Source: Marinobacter iranensis (lineage in GTDB: Bacteria > Pseudomonadota > Gammaproteobacteria > Pseudomonadales > Oleiphilaceae). Taken from it: a DNA stretch of 64,000 bases. Positions 40,959 through 51,026 of this stretch are shown here, one piece after another. Location of the stretch: the NCBI RefSeq assembly GCF_029207565.1, contig NZ_JANCMW010000004.1, forward strand, positions 186,001-250,000. Direction: 5' to 3'. The translations under genes and the position numbers were made by a program. Numbering within the stretch: position 1 is the stretch's first letter; every line of letters starts with the position of its first letter. Under the pieces are notes generated by a model that made no database searches, was not told the DNA's origin, and saw only the letters and a program-made list of their open reading frames with translations.

Positions 40959-41561
40959 TCAATTACCTGAAGAATCACTTTCACCTTTGTCATCGTAGAA
41001 TATCTGGAACGGCTTTTCCTGGGACATGGGCTCTCCAAAACTGGCTTTCCCATTTTTGAGGTCGAGAGGAATCAGTTTGAAGCCCGATATGCCAAGACGG
41101 TGCTCATGCTCAAGAACCAGAGCGCGGATGGTTTCTCCATCTTTTTCCACGCTTCCGGGATAAGCGATCACGGATGCATGAATTTCGCCACGTCGGGCAA
41201 TGGATTTGAGCCCGGCCCGATACATCAGCACCTTCACCTGGCCTGGTGCTTTCTCGGCTTTTTCTTCCAGCCTCATTTGCTGCACCTTATCGGATTTCAT
41301 TACCATGAAAGCCATCGGGCGGAAGATGCCGGCTTCTTCGAGTTCAGCACCTGCTTTTTTTATCACCGCATCGGTCATTTCCTTGAGATGCCGCTGAGCA
41401 ACTGCAACCACCGCTGCCAAATCCTTGTCATCCAGCTTGCCATCCGAAAGCACATGATCCTCTCGATCAATCGCATCCTGCGCCAAAGCTCCTGCTGGAA
41501 TCGCAAAACCGACGATAAGTGCCAAGACAAATCGCTTACCAATGCCGTTACAAGTCTTCAT
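40959..41561 (-). CDS. exported protein of unknown function
   Basis: The 200-residue product has a signal peptide (LALIVGFAIPAGALAQ, cleavage near residue 27). The mature part has a helical segment (KDLAAVVAVAQRHLKEMTDAV cut at its ends) and a strand-rich C-terminal half (QVKVLMYRAGLKSIARRGEI, HASVIAYPG, HRLGISGFKLIPL). There is no cysteine in the mature protein. I do not recognise the family. It is transcribed in the same direction as the DUF6160-like gene, 173 bp upstream of it, and is divergent from pabB. Confidence 0.7.
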   Translation of the reverse strand: MKTCNGIGKRFVLALIVGFAIPAGALAQDAIDREDHVLSDGKLDDKDLAAVVAVAQRHLKEMTDAVIKKAGAELEEAGIFRPMAFMVMKSDKVQQMRLEEKAEKAPGQVKVLMYRAGLKSIARRGEIHASVIAYPGSVEKDGETIRALVLEHEHRLGISGFKLIPLDLKNGKASFGEPMSQEKPFQIFYDDKGESDSSGN

Positions 41562-41688
41562 ACTGGTTACTGCCCTCGGGATTATTGTTTAAAATGCACC
41601 GGCCAAAGCCTTTCCAAGCCCGAAAATCGGTGACTTGCCGCACAGGCTACCGTGAACCCATGCAAGATTTTGTTAAGTATGTAACATC

Positions 41689-42993
41689 GTGAAAACATTA
41701 AGTGCGGAAGAGGCTGAAAGCCTGGTTTCACAGATCACCGGCCAACATGGGTTTATCGATTACACCGACGCCGGCAGGCAGCGGCGGATTGTTACGGCGT
41801 TCCCGCTAAAAAGCTGGCAGGTGCCCAGGGATGAACTGGCTTTTTCGAAGCTGACAACTGACATCGGGCACGCCTGGGAGGAATTCGCCTCGGGGGCAGA
41901 TCAGGCAACAGCCGGCGGTGTCATGGGCACCCTGTTCTACGAGGCCGGAAACCACACGGTGCCGGGGTTTTCCGGCCAGCTCGGGAGCGACGACGGGGAC
42001 TATGGCTATATTGGTCTCTATCTTTGGCAACTGACCATCGATACTTCCGGCACCCAACTACCGAGGCTGGACTTCCACCCCGATTGCGCCAGCCAAACCA
42101 TGGAGCGGGTCCTCCACCTCGCCGGCCAGGATCTTGATCGCCCTGCTCCCTTCGTCATGAGCCAGGGTTTCAGGGCGGACCAGCCTGCCGAGCACTACCG
42201 CGACGGTGTGTCCGAGGTACTGCGCTACATCCATGCCGGGGACTGCTACCAGGTCAACCTGTCCAACAAGTACACCGGCGGCTATCAGGGCGAACCGTAC
42301 ACGGCGTTCCAGGCCTTATGCCGGGCCGTACCTGTTCCCCACGCGGCGTATATAAACGCAGGCCCCTACCAGGTACTCAGCATTTCACCGGAGCTGTTCC
42401 TGAGTATCGAACAGGGCCGAAGGGTCGTCAGTAAACCCATCAAGGGCACCAGACCCCGGGATTTGAAGTCGGCCGAGAATGACCAGCGCATTGCCGACTC
42501 CCTGGCCGCGGCCGAAAAGGACCGTGCCGAAAACCTGATGATCGTGGACCTGATCCGCAACGACCTGTCGCGGTTCTGCGAGCCCTTTTCCGTTTCGGTG
42601 CCGCAGCTGTTCAGTATCGAGAGCTACGAAAACGTCCATCAACTGGTCAGTACCGTGGAAGGCAGGCTGCAGGCGGACATCACACCGCTTCAAGCCCTTC
42701 TCTCCGCCTTCCCTGGCGGTTCGATTACCGGTGCTCCCAAGCGCCGGGCGATGGAAATCATCGACAGCCTGGAGCCACATCGCCGGGGGCCCTATTGTGG
42801 ATCCGTCTTCCGCTGGGATTTTTCCAATAACCTTGGGAGCAATATTGCGATCCGCACCTTGATGACGGATTCCGAGGGAAAGATTCACTGCTGGGCGGGG
42901 TGTGGGATTGTCGCGGACTCGGCCCCGGAGGATGAATACCAGGAATCCGTGGACAAAGTACAAAAGCTGATGAACGTACTAGAGGCCCTGTAA
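41689..42993 (+). CDS. pabB: aminodeoxychorismate synthase component I
   Basis: Makes 4-amino-4-deoxychorismate from chorismate and ammonia (from PabA) on the way to p-aminobenzoate and folate. The 434-residue product starts at a GTG. The chorismate-binding domain fills the C-terminal two thirds, with YIHAGDCYQVNLSNKY (about 180-195), KPIKGTRPRD (about 248-257), NLMIVDLIRNDLSR (about 282-295) and FPGGSITGAPKRRAMEII (about 343-360). The lysine in PIKGT separates PabB from anthranilate synthase. There is no clear ribosome site before the GTG. It is next to thrH and cysH as in Pseudomonas. Confidence 0.93.
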   Translation: MKTLSAEEAESLVSQITGQHGFIDYTDAGRQRRIVTAFPLKSWQVPRDELAFSKLTTDIGHAWEEFASGADQATAGGVMGTLFYEAGNHTVPGFSGQLGSDDGDYGYIGLYLWQLTIDTSGTQLPRLDFHPDCASQTMERVLHLAGQDLDRPAPFVMSQGFRADQPAEHYRDGVSEVLRYIHAGDCYQVNLSNKYTGGYQGEPYTAFQALCRAVPVPHAAYINAGPYQVLSISPELFLSIEQGRRVVSKPIKGTRPRDLKSAENDQRIADSLAAAEKDRAENLMIVDLIRNDLSRFCEPFSVSVPQLFSIESYENVHQLVSTVEGRLQADITPLQALLSAFPGGSITGAPKRRAMEIIDSLEPHRRGPYCGSVFRWDFSNNLGSNIAIRTLMTDSEGKIHCWAGCGIVADSAPEDEYQESVDKVQKLMNVLEAL

Positions 42994-43051
42994 GACGGGA
43001 AACCAGGAAAGCCGGGACAACACCCGCCCCGGCCGGGCCGGGCCGGCGCGA

Positions 43052-43663
43052 TCAGTTGTGGATGGCGCTGGCCTTCAGGAACTCACCCTTCAGCTCCTCA
43101 AAGGTATGAACCGCCGGGAACTGTGGAAACTCCTCAATCACATTCTTCGGCGCATGGAACAGGATGCCCGCCTCCGCCTGGCCCAGCATGGTGGTGTCGT
43201 TGTAGGAGTCGCCTGCCGCAATCACCCGGTAGTTCAGCAACTGGAACGCCCGCACGGACTGGCGCTTGGGGTCACGCTGGCGCAGCAGGTAATCGGTAAT
43301 CCGTCCCTCGTCGTTCACTTCCAGCTTGTGACATAGCAGTGCCGGGTAGCCCAGCTTGGCCATCAGCGGCATGGCGAACTCATAAAAGGTGTCTGACAGG
43401 ATCACCAACTGGAACCGCTCCCGCAGCCAGTCCAGGAATTCCCTGGCGCCGGGCAACGGGTCCAGCTCGCCAATCACTTCCTGGATCTGGGGCAGGCCGT
43501 AGCCGTGCTGGTCCAGCAGCTTCAGGCGTTGCTGCATCAGCACATCGTAGTCGGGAATGTCGCGGGTGGTCGCCTTGAGCTCCTCAATGCCGGTTTTTTC
43601 CGCAAACGCGATCCAGATCTCCGGGATCAGTACTCCTTCAAGGTCAAGGCACGCGAGTTCCAC
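43052..43663 (-). CDS. thrH: bifunctional phosphoserine phosphatase / homoserine phosphotransferase ThrH
   Basis: HAD-superfamily enzyme that dephosphorylates phosphoserine and can pass the phosphate to homoserine. From the GTG at 43663 the product is 203 residues and starts VELACLDLEGVLIPEIW, which is how ThrH proteins begin. CAGGAG lies 6 nt before that GTG, and an upstream in-frame start would add 15 unrelated residues. HAD motif I is DLEGV (the nucleophile Asp near residue 7), motif II VILSDTFYEF (about 85) and motif III/IV AAGDSYNDTTML (about 150). It is convergent with pabB and divergent from cysH. Confidence 0.92.
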   Translation of the reverse strand: MELACLDLEGVLIPEIWIAFAEKTGIEELKATTRDIPDYDVLMQQRLKLLDQHGYGLPQIQEVIGELDPLPGAREFLDWLRERFQLVILSDTFYEFAMPLMAKLGYPALLCHKLEVNDEGRITDYLLRQRDPKRQSVRAFQLLNYRVIAAGDSYNDTTMLGQAEAGILFHAPKNVIEEFPQFPAVHTFEELKGEFLKASAIHN

Positions 43664-43863
43664 AATGGTCTCCTGATAAATTGAACGCTGGGCAGACCGG
43701 CGGAGCACCGCCGGGGATTGGAATCAGGCGGTATGATAAGAAAATCCGGGCCGGAATGCATCGTGGATCTGCCTGGCTATAACGATATATTCCGGCATTC
43801 CTTCAGACTGGCGCGTGTTAATGGTAGATTTATCACACATTTACACCCCAGGTGATCCTTTCA

Positions 43864-44586
43864 ATGACGGATATTTCACAGCTACAGACGGAGCTTGAGG
43901 GCCAGAGCCCCAGGGCCATCCTCAAGGCCGCCCTGGCGAAGTACGACAACATCGCCATTTCCTTCAGTGGTGCCGAAGATGTCGCCCTGATCGAGCTCGC
44001 CCACAAACTGACTGACAACCTGCAGGTCTTCACTCTCGATACGGCCCGCCTGCACCCCGAGACCTACGAGTTTATCGACAGGGTCCGCGAGCACTACGGC
44101 ATTAAAATCGAAATAATGTTCCCGGACGCCGAGGAAGTGCAGGATCTGGTCACCCGCAAGGGCATGTTCAGCTTTTACGAGGATGGCCACGGCGAATGCT
44201 GCGGTATTCGCAAGGTGAACCCATTACGCAGAAAGCTGTCCACCGTGGACGCCTGGATCACCGGCCAGCGCAAGGACCAGAGCCCCGGTACCCGCAACGA
44301 TGTACCCGTGGTACAGATCGACGACGCTTTCTCCACAGAGGATAAACAGCTGGTGAAGTTCAACCCGCTGGCAAACTGGAGCTCAAAGGAAGTCTGGGAC
44401 TACATCCGCATGACGGAGGCCCCCTACAACAAGCTGCACGAAAAGGGCTTTGTCAGCATTGGTTGCGAGCCCTGCACGCGCCCTATCCTGCCCGGACAGC
44501 ATGAGCGCGAGGGCCGCTGGTGGTGGGAGGAAGCCACAAAGAAAGAATGTGGCCTGCACTCCGGGAACCTGATCGCCCGGGAATAA
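43864..44586 (+). CDS. cysH: assimilatory adenylyl-sulfate (APS) reductase CysH
   Basis: Thioredoxin-dependent reduction of APS (or PAPS) to sulfite. The 240-residue product starts MTDISQL; a GTG four codons earlier is possible. The cysteine pairs [11 protein letters not shown] (about 116-117) and [19 protein letters not shown] (about 203-206) bind a [4Fe-4S] cluster, so this is the APS-type enzyme rather than the cluster-free PAPS reductase of E. coli. The catalytic Cys is in KKECGLH near the end. The PP-loop [10 protein letters not shown] is at about 36-45. It runs into convergent cysB, its presumed activator, with a 5-bp gap. Confidence 0.95.
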   Translation: MTDISQLQTELEGQSPRAILKAALAKYDNIAISFSGAEDVALIELAHKLTDNLQVFTLDTARLHPETYEFIDRVREHYGIKIEIMFPDAEEVQDLVTRKGMFSFYEDGHGECCGIRKVNPLRRKLSTVDAWITGQRKDQSPGTRNDVPVVQIDDAFSTEDKQLVKFNPLANWSSKEVWDYIRMTEAPYNKLHEKGFVSIGCEPCTRPILPGQHEREGRWWWEEATKKECGLHSGNLIARE

Positions 44587-44591
44587 ACCCG

Positions 44592-45569
<978 letters not shown>

Positions 45570-45755
45570 CTACCCTGTCGCTCCCCATAAGGCCCGGTAA
45601 AAACCGGGGCATGTATACGCTGGTTTATTGTAGAAGAATACGCATAAAAACGTGATTTTTCATTCTTATTGAGCATACAGAATCCCTTCCACCACAGTTT
45701 AGACCAAAATAGCGATAACGCCGCATGACGACGGGGTCGTTTGTCTTTACGGCCC

Positions 45756-45783
45756 TTGACTTAACGGTGACAAAGCACACAAT
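45756..45783 (+). promoter_or_regulatory. likely promoter of the MalT-type regulator gene
   Basis: TTGACT (45756-45761, five of six) and CACAAT (45778-45783, four of six) with a 16-bp spacer. A transcript would start near 45790, directly at the inverted repeat that follows. Confidence 0.5.
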
Positions 45784-45790
45784 CCGTTAT

Positions 45791-45810
45791 CTGGTTAATT
45801 CGTTAACCAG
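45791..45810. promoter_or_regulatory. inverted repeat with TTCG spacer at the likely transcription start
   Basis: CTGGTTAA-TTCG-TTAACCAG is a perfect 8-bp inverted repeat 37 bp before the ATG. As DNA it could be an operator; as RNA it would be a very stable UUCG tetraloop hairpin at or near the 5' end of the message. Confidence 0.6.
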
Positions 45811-45847
45811 GCGGGACACTACCCATTCACCGGCATTCAGGGAAACA

Positions 45848-48577
45848 ATGCTGCTAACCACCAAATTCCTCAGACCAACCGCCGACCCCCGCTCGGTGCA
45901 ACGGGAGCGCCTGTGCGCCCTGCTGCAACCGGAAAGTGTCAAGCGGCTGAACCTGGTGGTGGCTCCGGCAGGCTTCGGCAAAACCACGCTGGTCAGCCAA
46001 TGGTGCTCCCAATCCCCTTCCACCGTCGCCTGGCTGTCCCTGGATGAACACGACGACGATCCCCGTCGCTTCTGGCAATACGTCGTGGGTGCCTTTGAAC
46101 ACAACGGCCTGTTGGGACTTGAGGAATGCAGGCTGCAGCTGAGCCACTGCAGCCTGCAGGAGCTGGAAGGCCCGATTACCGCACTGATTAACGTCCTGGC
46201 CGCGGACGGGGCACCCTGGACACTGGTGATCGACGACTATCATTTTATCCGCGACCCACAGTTACAGCGCCAGGTTTCCTACTTTATTGATTACCTGCCT
46301 CCGGACATCCTGGTGACACTGGCTTCCCGAACCGAACCCGCACTGCCGCTTTCACGCTGGCGGGTACGTCGTTGGGTGGAAGACATTCACCCGGGCCTGT
46401 TGGCGTTCTCCGAGGAGGAGTGCCAGCGTTTTTTCCACGACACTATGGGGCTTGAGATCTCCGAGCAGGAAGTGCGCAGGATCTGCAGCAAAACCGAAGG
46501 CTGGGTGGCGGCGATGCAGCTATCAGCCCTTTCCGGCGGCAGCATCGACGAACGCAAGCCGGATGAAGGTGGCAAACAGCGAATCGACCTGGACGAGCGT
46601 CGCATCAGTGATTACGTGCTGACGGAGGTCCTGGAACAGCAACCGGCGCCGGTGCGGGAGTTCCTGCTGGATACCGCCTGCTGCCCACGGCTTTGCGCTT
46701 CCCTTTGCGACGCGGTTCGTGGCACCACCAACAGTCAGGTGCTGCTGGAGCAACTGCTGCGGGAAAACCTGTTCCTGATCCCCCTGGACACGCGCAACGA
46801 ATGGTTCCGCTACCATGACCTGTTCCGGGATGCGCTGCTGCAGCGGGCAAGGCAGTTCAAGGCGGAAGATACGGAAAAGCACTGGCAACGGGCCGTCAAC
46901 TGGCTGTTGACCCACGGCCATGTCCAGGAGGGCATTTCCCAGATCGTACGGCATGAGGACTGGCACTGGCTGGCACAGGTCCTGGCGGAACATGGCAACA
47001 ATCTGATCCACGGCGGTTTTCACCTGCCGGTTCTCAACTGGCTGGATTCACTGCCCGCCAACGTTCTGCAGGAAAGCCCGCAGCTGCAGATGTTGAGGGT
47101 GTGGGCCCTGTTCTTCGCCAATCGGGTAGACCTACTGGACCCACTCCTCGGTGATCTGGAAGACATGCTGGATAAGCGCGTGGCGGACTCCCACCCCGAC
47201 GCCGAGGGCGCCCTGGGCTTGCAGAGCGAGATTTCGCTGATCCGCTCCTACCTTGCACGCTCCAAAAGCGATGACAAAAGCGCCAGCGACCTCACCCAGC
47301 AGGTATTGCGGGACATCGACCACACCCGGATTCCGCTGAAATCAGTGACCTATTACGGTGTGGGGCTGGACTACTACGGCAAGGGCGACCTGGCCGCCGC
47401 CGAAGACGCCCTGAAATCGGCCGTGCGTTACGGCGAACTGGAACGCAAGCCCAGTACCGTACTCTCGAGCGGTGGCCTGCTGGCCTGGATCCAGTACAAC
47501 CGGGGCGATATCGACGAAGCCCTGGATACCTGCACCCGCGTGCGGCAGTGGGTCGATCAGCACCACAGCGACCCCCGCCAGCCGATGCTGATTTCATGCT
47601 GGCAGAACAGTGCCCTGATCGAGATTTACCGGGAGCGTAACGAATTCCAACTGGCCACCTCCTATCTCGCGCCTTTGCTGGACCACGTCAACAACGGTAC
47701 CGAGCCCGGCCAGCATGTGGTTATCCAGTATGTTCGTGGTCACCTGGCCTTCAGCGAGGGCCGCTACCGGGAAGCCACGGAGGCGCTGGAAGACGCCGCC
47801 AGTGTGGCAAGGCGCCGACGGGAGCATATCCTGTTCGAACCCCCGGCCTGTTCCGCCATGCTGGCCCGTTGTTACCTGGCCACCGGGCATCTGGAGCTGG
47901 CAGGGGAATGGCTGGATCAGGTGAGTCATGACCGCTTCACCAACCCGCTGAACCGGGAACAGAACCAGATCAGCATTGCGCGGGTTCAGGTTGCCCTGGG
48001 CCACCCTGAAGCGGCCATGGCTACGCTGGTGCCCTTGCGTCTGAGCGCCGAGCACGACCAGCACTACCGCCACCTGGTGGAAATCCAACTGGTCTACAGC
48101 GAAGCGCTTTACGCCGAAGGCAAGATTAAAGAGGCAGAACAGATGCTGGCCCAGGCCGTCCAGCGGGCATCGGAAGCAGGCTTTATGAGACTGCTGGCGG
48201 AAGAAAGCCCGACCATCCGCCGGCTGTGCCTGGAACTGCCCACACTGAAAGCACCGGGGCGCTGGAACAGCCGGGTACTGAGCATGCTGACCGAGCAGGC
48301 AGAGACGAAAATTCCAGATTCGGCCTCACCAAAGGAGACCGAAGAGGAGGCCCCAACGGAGTCTGGCAACACCGATCTGCCAGAACCCCTGAGCCAGCGG
48401 GAACTGGAAGTGCTGGACCTGATCAACCGTGGCCTTGCCAACAAGGACATCGCCAGCACCATGGGGGTAGCGCCCACCACGGTGAAAGCCCATATCCGCA
48501 ATCTTTATGGCAAGCTGGCTGTGGGGTCCCGTACCGAAGCCCTGGCGCGGGCCCGGGAGCTGCGGTTACTGGCGTAG
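45848..48577 (+). CDS. MalT-type LuxR-family ATP-dependent transcriptional regulator
   Basis: Large STAND-class regulator. From the ATG at 45848 (MLLTTKFLRPTADP) the product is 909 residues, close to MalT. The N-terminal NTPase has Walker A APAGFGKTTLVSQW (about 38-51) and Walker B-like TLVIDDYHFI (about 125-134). A TPR-rich central part (about 400-790) probably senses the inducer. The C-terminal LuxR/NarL helix-turn-helix (LSQRELEVLDLINRG, NKDIASTMGVAPTTVKAHI) spans about 845-905. The inducer is unknown; in Pseudomonas a similar gene sits near pabB and cysB. An upstream extension of 41 residues is possible but does not fit the family. Confidence 0.92.
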   Translation: MLLTTKFLRPTADPRSVQRERLCALLQPESVKRLNLVVAPAGFGKTTLVSQWCSQSPSTVAWLSLDEHDDDPRRFWQYVVGAFEHNGLLGLEECRLQLSHCSLQELEGPITALINVLAADGAPWTLVIDDYHFIRDPQLQRQVSYFIDYLPPDILVTLASRTEPALPLSRWRVRRWVEDIHPGLLAFSEEECQRFFHDTMGLEISEQEVRRICSKTEGWVAAMQLSALSGGSIDERKPDEGGKQRIDLDERRISDYVLTEVLEQQPAPVREFLLDTACCPRLCASLCDAVRGTTNSQVLLEQLLRENLFLIPLDTRNEWFRYHDLFRDALLQRARQFKAEDTEKHWQRAVNWLLTHGHVQEGISQIVRHEDWHWLAQVLAEHGNNLIHGGFHLPVLNWLDSLPANVLQESPQLQMLRVWALFFANRVDLLDPLLGDLEDMLDKRVADSHPDAEGALGLQSEISLIRSYLARSKSDDKSASDLTQQVLRDIDHTRIPLKSVTYYGVGLDYYGKGDLAAAEDALKSAVRYGELERKPSTVLSSGGLLAWIQYNRGDIDEALDTCTRVRQWVDQHHSDPRQPMLISCWQNSALIEIYRERNEFQLATSYLAPLLDHVNNGTEPGQHVVIQYVRGHLAFSEGRYREATEALEDAASVARRRREHILFEPPACSAMLARCYLATGHLELAGEWLDQVSHDRFTNPLNREQNQISIARVQVALGHPEAAMATLVPLRLSAEHDQHYRHLVEIQLVYSEALYAEGKIKEAEQMLAQAVQRASEAGFMRLLAEESPTIRRLCLELPTLKAPGRWNSRVLSMLTEQAETKIPDSASPKETEEEAPTESGNTDLPEPLSQRELEVLDLINRGLANKDIASTMGVAPTTVKAHIRNLYGKLAVGSRTEALARARELRLLA

Positions 48578-48836
48578 ACAGCAGACTCCTGGACAACATT
48601 CCGCTATCAGTTTGTGAGCCGCGTCACGTTTTCTGCGATTTTTGTACGCCCACTACGCCCTTTGGACGATCCGGATACGCCCCCTCCTCCCTTATGATTC
48701 TCCCAACGCTGAGGGAAACCTCGGTGAGAATTCTGAAACTTCAGGCCTTCAGACTTCTTGTTCCGCGTTGTTTCGACGCCCCGGGTTCATTAAGGACCCA
48801 CTCTACAAGAGCCACTCCTATGGGTTGGCTCTTTTT
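48578..48836 (+). ncRNA. candidate structured small RNA or 3' leader between malT-type gene and dinG
   Basis: The 259-bp gap holds no gene. Its last 140 bp (48697-48838) can fold into five successive hairpins on the plus strand, including a GAAA-capped stem, and end in a strong intrinsic terminator. Either it is the 3' end of the regulator message or a separate small RNA of about 140 nt. A -35-like TTGTAC lies at about 48645 but the -10 is poor, so an independent promoter is not shown. Confidence 0.4.
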
Positions 48837-48838
48837 TT
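48807..48838 (+). terminator. rho-independent terminator downstream of the MalT-type gene
   Basis: Stem AAGAGCCA/TGGCTCTT with a 10-nt loop, followed by eight T. The T-run overlaps the stop codon of the convergent dinG gene. Confidence 0.9.
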
Positions 48839-51026
48839 ATGGCTCGATGATACGCCGGAAAGGCGGCAGTGCATCCAGCAGCAACTGTCCGTAACGGCGG
48901 GCAATGATGCGCCGGTCCAGGATGGTAACGCGGCCGGTGTCGGACTCGGTCCGCAACAGACGGCCAACGGCCTGGACCAGTTTGATGGACGCATCGGGTA
49001 CGGTGATCTCCATGAACGGGTTTCCGCCCCGGTGTGTCACCCACTCCGCCAGGCTGGCTTCGATGGGATCATCCGGCACCGAGAACGGCAGGCGGGTGAT
49101 CACCACGTGGCTCAGGTACTTGCCGGGCAGGTCGATGCCCTCGGCAAAACTGGCAACGCCAAACAACACGCTGGGCAGCCCCTCATCCACCCGGCTGCAA
49201 TGGCGGCGCAGAACCTCCCCTTTCGCCATGTCATCCTGGGTGGTGATCAGGTCCGGGTATTCCGGTGCCAGGGCGTCACGCACCAGTTGCATCTGGCGCC
49301 GGGACGTAAACAACACCAGGGTCGCCTTCTCTCCGGCCCAAAGACCCGGCAGCCGCGAAACCACCTGATCGGTAAAGCTGTCGTCCGTGGGCATGGCGGT
49401 CATGGCCGGCACTTCCACCGTTGCCATATCGCCGTAGCGGAAGGAGCTGGGAACCACCACAAAGCGGCTGGTTTCCGGCAGTCCCGCGCGGGATTTCAGG
49501 CGGTCAAACCGGCCCAGGGCCGTCAGGGTCGCGCTGGTCAGCACCGCGCCGTAAGCCCGGGACCAGAGCCTGGAATACAGTAGGTTATCCGCCAGTACGG
49601 GGCTGCTGTAGAGGGTAATGTCTTCGGCATGCTCCCAGCGCTGCCGGACTGCCCAGCGGGCGGCAGGTGGCCCGGAGCGTTTGTTCGACTTCGCCGCGTC
49701 CTCCTCATCCTTTTCCGGATCCTCCGCCGGTTGGCCCGGATTGTCACTCCAGGCCGCCCATAACCGCAGCTGGTCCTCGGCGCGGCTGTGGAAGGAGCCA
49801 ATCACCGGATACCAGGATTCCGCCGTATCCCGGTCCACGTCGCTGGCCTTGCGTTCATCGAAGGCCGTCTGTAGTTCGTCCACCATAACGCCAAGCTGGC
49901 GAACCAGGGTTGCCGTTGCCACCCGGGTCTCCACCGCCAGCCCGGCCAGCACCTCCGGCAACGCCCCTTCCGGATAACGCCACTGGGCGGACCGGCGCTC
50001 TTCGTTGAACTCCCAGCCGGTGTTCTGTTCAGCTTCGTCGTAAACCTTCGCCAGGGAGATATCCACTTCCCGGGAAGCCGAGCTGATCCTGTCGATGGTT
50101 TTCGCGGCCTGGGTGCCGGGTGTCAGGAACGGCTGCATCTTGCCCAGCGCCTGGGACAGCTGTTTCAGCCATTGGCGTGTCGAATTCAGGGGCACCGAGG
50201 CTGCAAAATGATTCAGTGCCTTGTCCGGGAGGTGGTGGGCTTCGTCGAAGATAAACAATGCGTTTTCAGGCTCGGGCAGGATGGCACCCCCACCCAGGGC
50301 CAGGTCCGCCAGTACCAGGTCGTGGTTGGCGACGACAATATCCGCATCATCCAGATCCTTGCGGGCATCAAAGAAGGCACAACTATCGAAATAGCTGCAG
50401 TGGCGATTGGTGCACTGGCGGTGGTCGGTGGTGACCTGGCGCCACACATCGTCCGGTATCTGGTCGGGCCAGTGGTCGCGGTCGCCGTCCCACTTACGGG
50501 AACCGTAGCTCGCCAGCATGTCCTCGAAATAGGCCCGGGTGCCGGGCTCTTCCTTGCCGGGCCCATCCAGCAAAAATAAAGGCATGGTATCGCTGTCGCC
50601 GTTGCCCTCGTCATGCAGTCGCGCTTCCAGGCGGGACATGCACAGGTAACGGCCGCGGCCCTTGGCCAGGGTCCAGGTAAAGTCCAGATTGCTGTGTTTT
50701 TTAAGGTCCGGCAGGTCCTTGTGCACAATCTGGTCCTGCAGGGCCACGGTGGCGGTGGAGATCACCAGGGTTTTGCCCAGTGCCCGTGCAACGGGAATGG
50801 CGGCAATGAGGTACGCCAGGGTCTTGCCGGTACCGGTGCCGGCCTCCACCACACAGGTGCCCGCCGGCGAGGTGCGCTGGCCGTCGTTCTCGGTGATGTC
50901 GCCCATGTAGCGGGCAATCTCGGCGATCATCAGGCGTTGGCCATAACGGGCGCGGATATCCTTGCCGGCAAGCACATCGCGATAGGTCTGTTGTATCTGC
51001 TGTTTGACGTCGTCGGTAAGTGCCAT
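48837..51026 (-). CDS. dinG: ATP-dependent DNA helicase DinG
   Basis: XPD-like iron-sulfur helicase that unwinds 5' overhangs, D-loops and R-loops. The 729-residue product has Walker A VVEAGTGTGKTLAYL (about 60-74), the DEAH box FIFDEAHHLPDKAL (about 254-267) and helicase motif VI AVGRLLRTESDTGRV (about 694-708). The cluster cysteines are in YLCMSRLEARLHDE (about 147) and CTNRHCSYFDSCAF (about 212-223). Its start overlaps the stop of the GspB-like gene by one base (TAATG type), so it is coupled to that operon. It ends at the shared terminator. Confidence 0.94.
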   Translation of the reverse strand: MALTDDVKQQIQQTYRDVLAGKDIRARYGQRLMIAEIARYMGDITENDGQRTSPAGTCVVEAGTGTGKTLAYLIAAIPVARALGKTLVISTATVALQDQIVHKDLPDLKKHSNLDFTWTLAKGRGRYLCMSRLEARLHDEGNGDSDTMPLFLLDGPGKEEPGTRAYFEDMLASYGSRKWDGDRDHWPDQIPDDVWRQVTTDHRQCTNRHCSYFDSCAFFDARKDLDDADIVVANHDLVLADLALGGGAILPEPENALFIFDEAHHLPDKALNHFAASVPLNSTRQWLKQLSQALGKMQPFLTPGTQAAKTIDRISSASREVDISLAKVYDEAEQNTGWEFNEERRSAQWRYPEGALPEVLAGLAVETRVATATLVRQLGVMVDELQTAFDERKASDVDRDTAESWYPVIGSFHSRAEDQLRLWAAWSDNPGQPAEDPEKDEEDAAKSNKRSGPPAARWAVRQRWEHAEDITLYSSPVLADNLLYSRLWSRAYGAVLTSATLTALGRFDRLKSRAGLPETSRFVVVPSSFRYGDMATVEVPAMTAMPTDDSFTDQVVSRLPGLWAGEKATLVLFTSRRQMQLVRDALAPEYPDLITTQDDMAKGEVLRRHCSRVDEGLPSVLFGVASFAEGIDLPGKYLSHVVITRLPFSVPDDPIEASLAEWVTHRGGNPFMEITVPDASIKLVQAVGRLLRTESDTGRVTILDRRIIARRYGQLLLDALPPFRRIIEP

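Noticed and set aside
42994..43051. GC-only stem region between pabB and thrH
   Set aside because: CCGGCC-type repeats can pair in several ways and there is no T-tract on either strand, so a terminator cannot be claimed.
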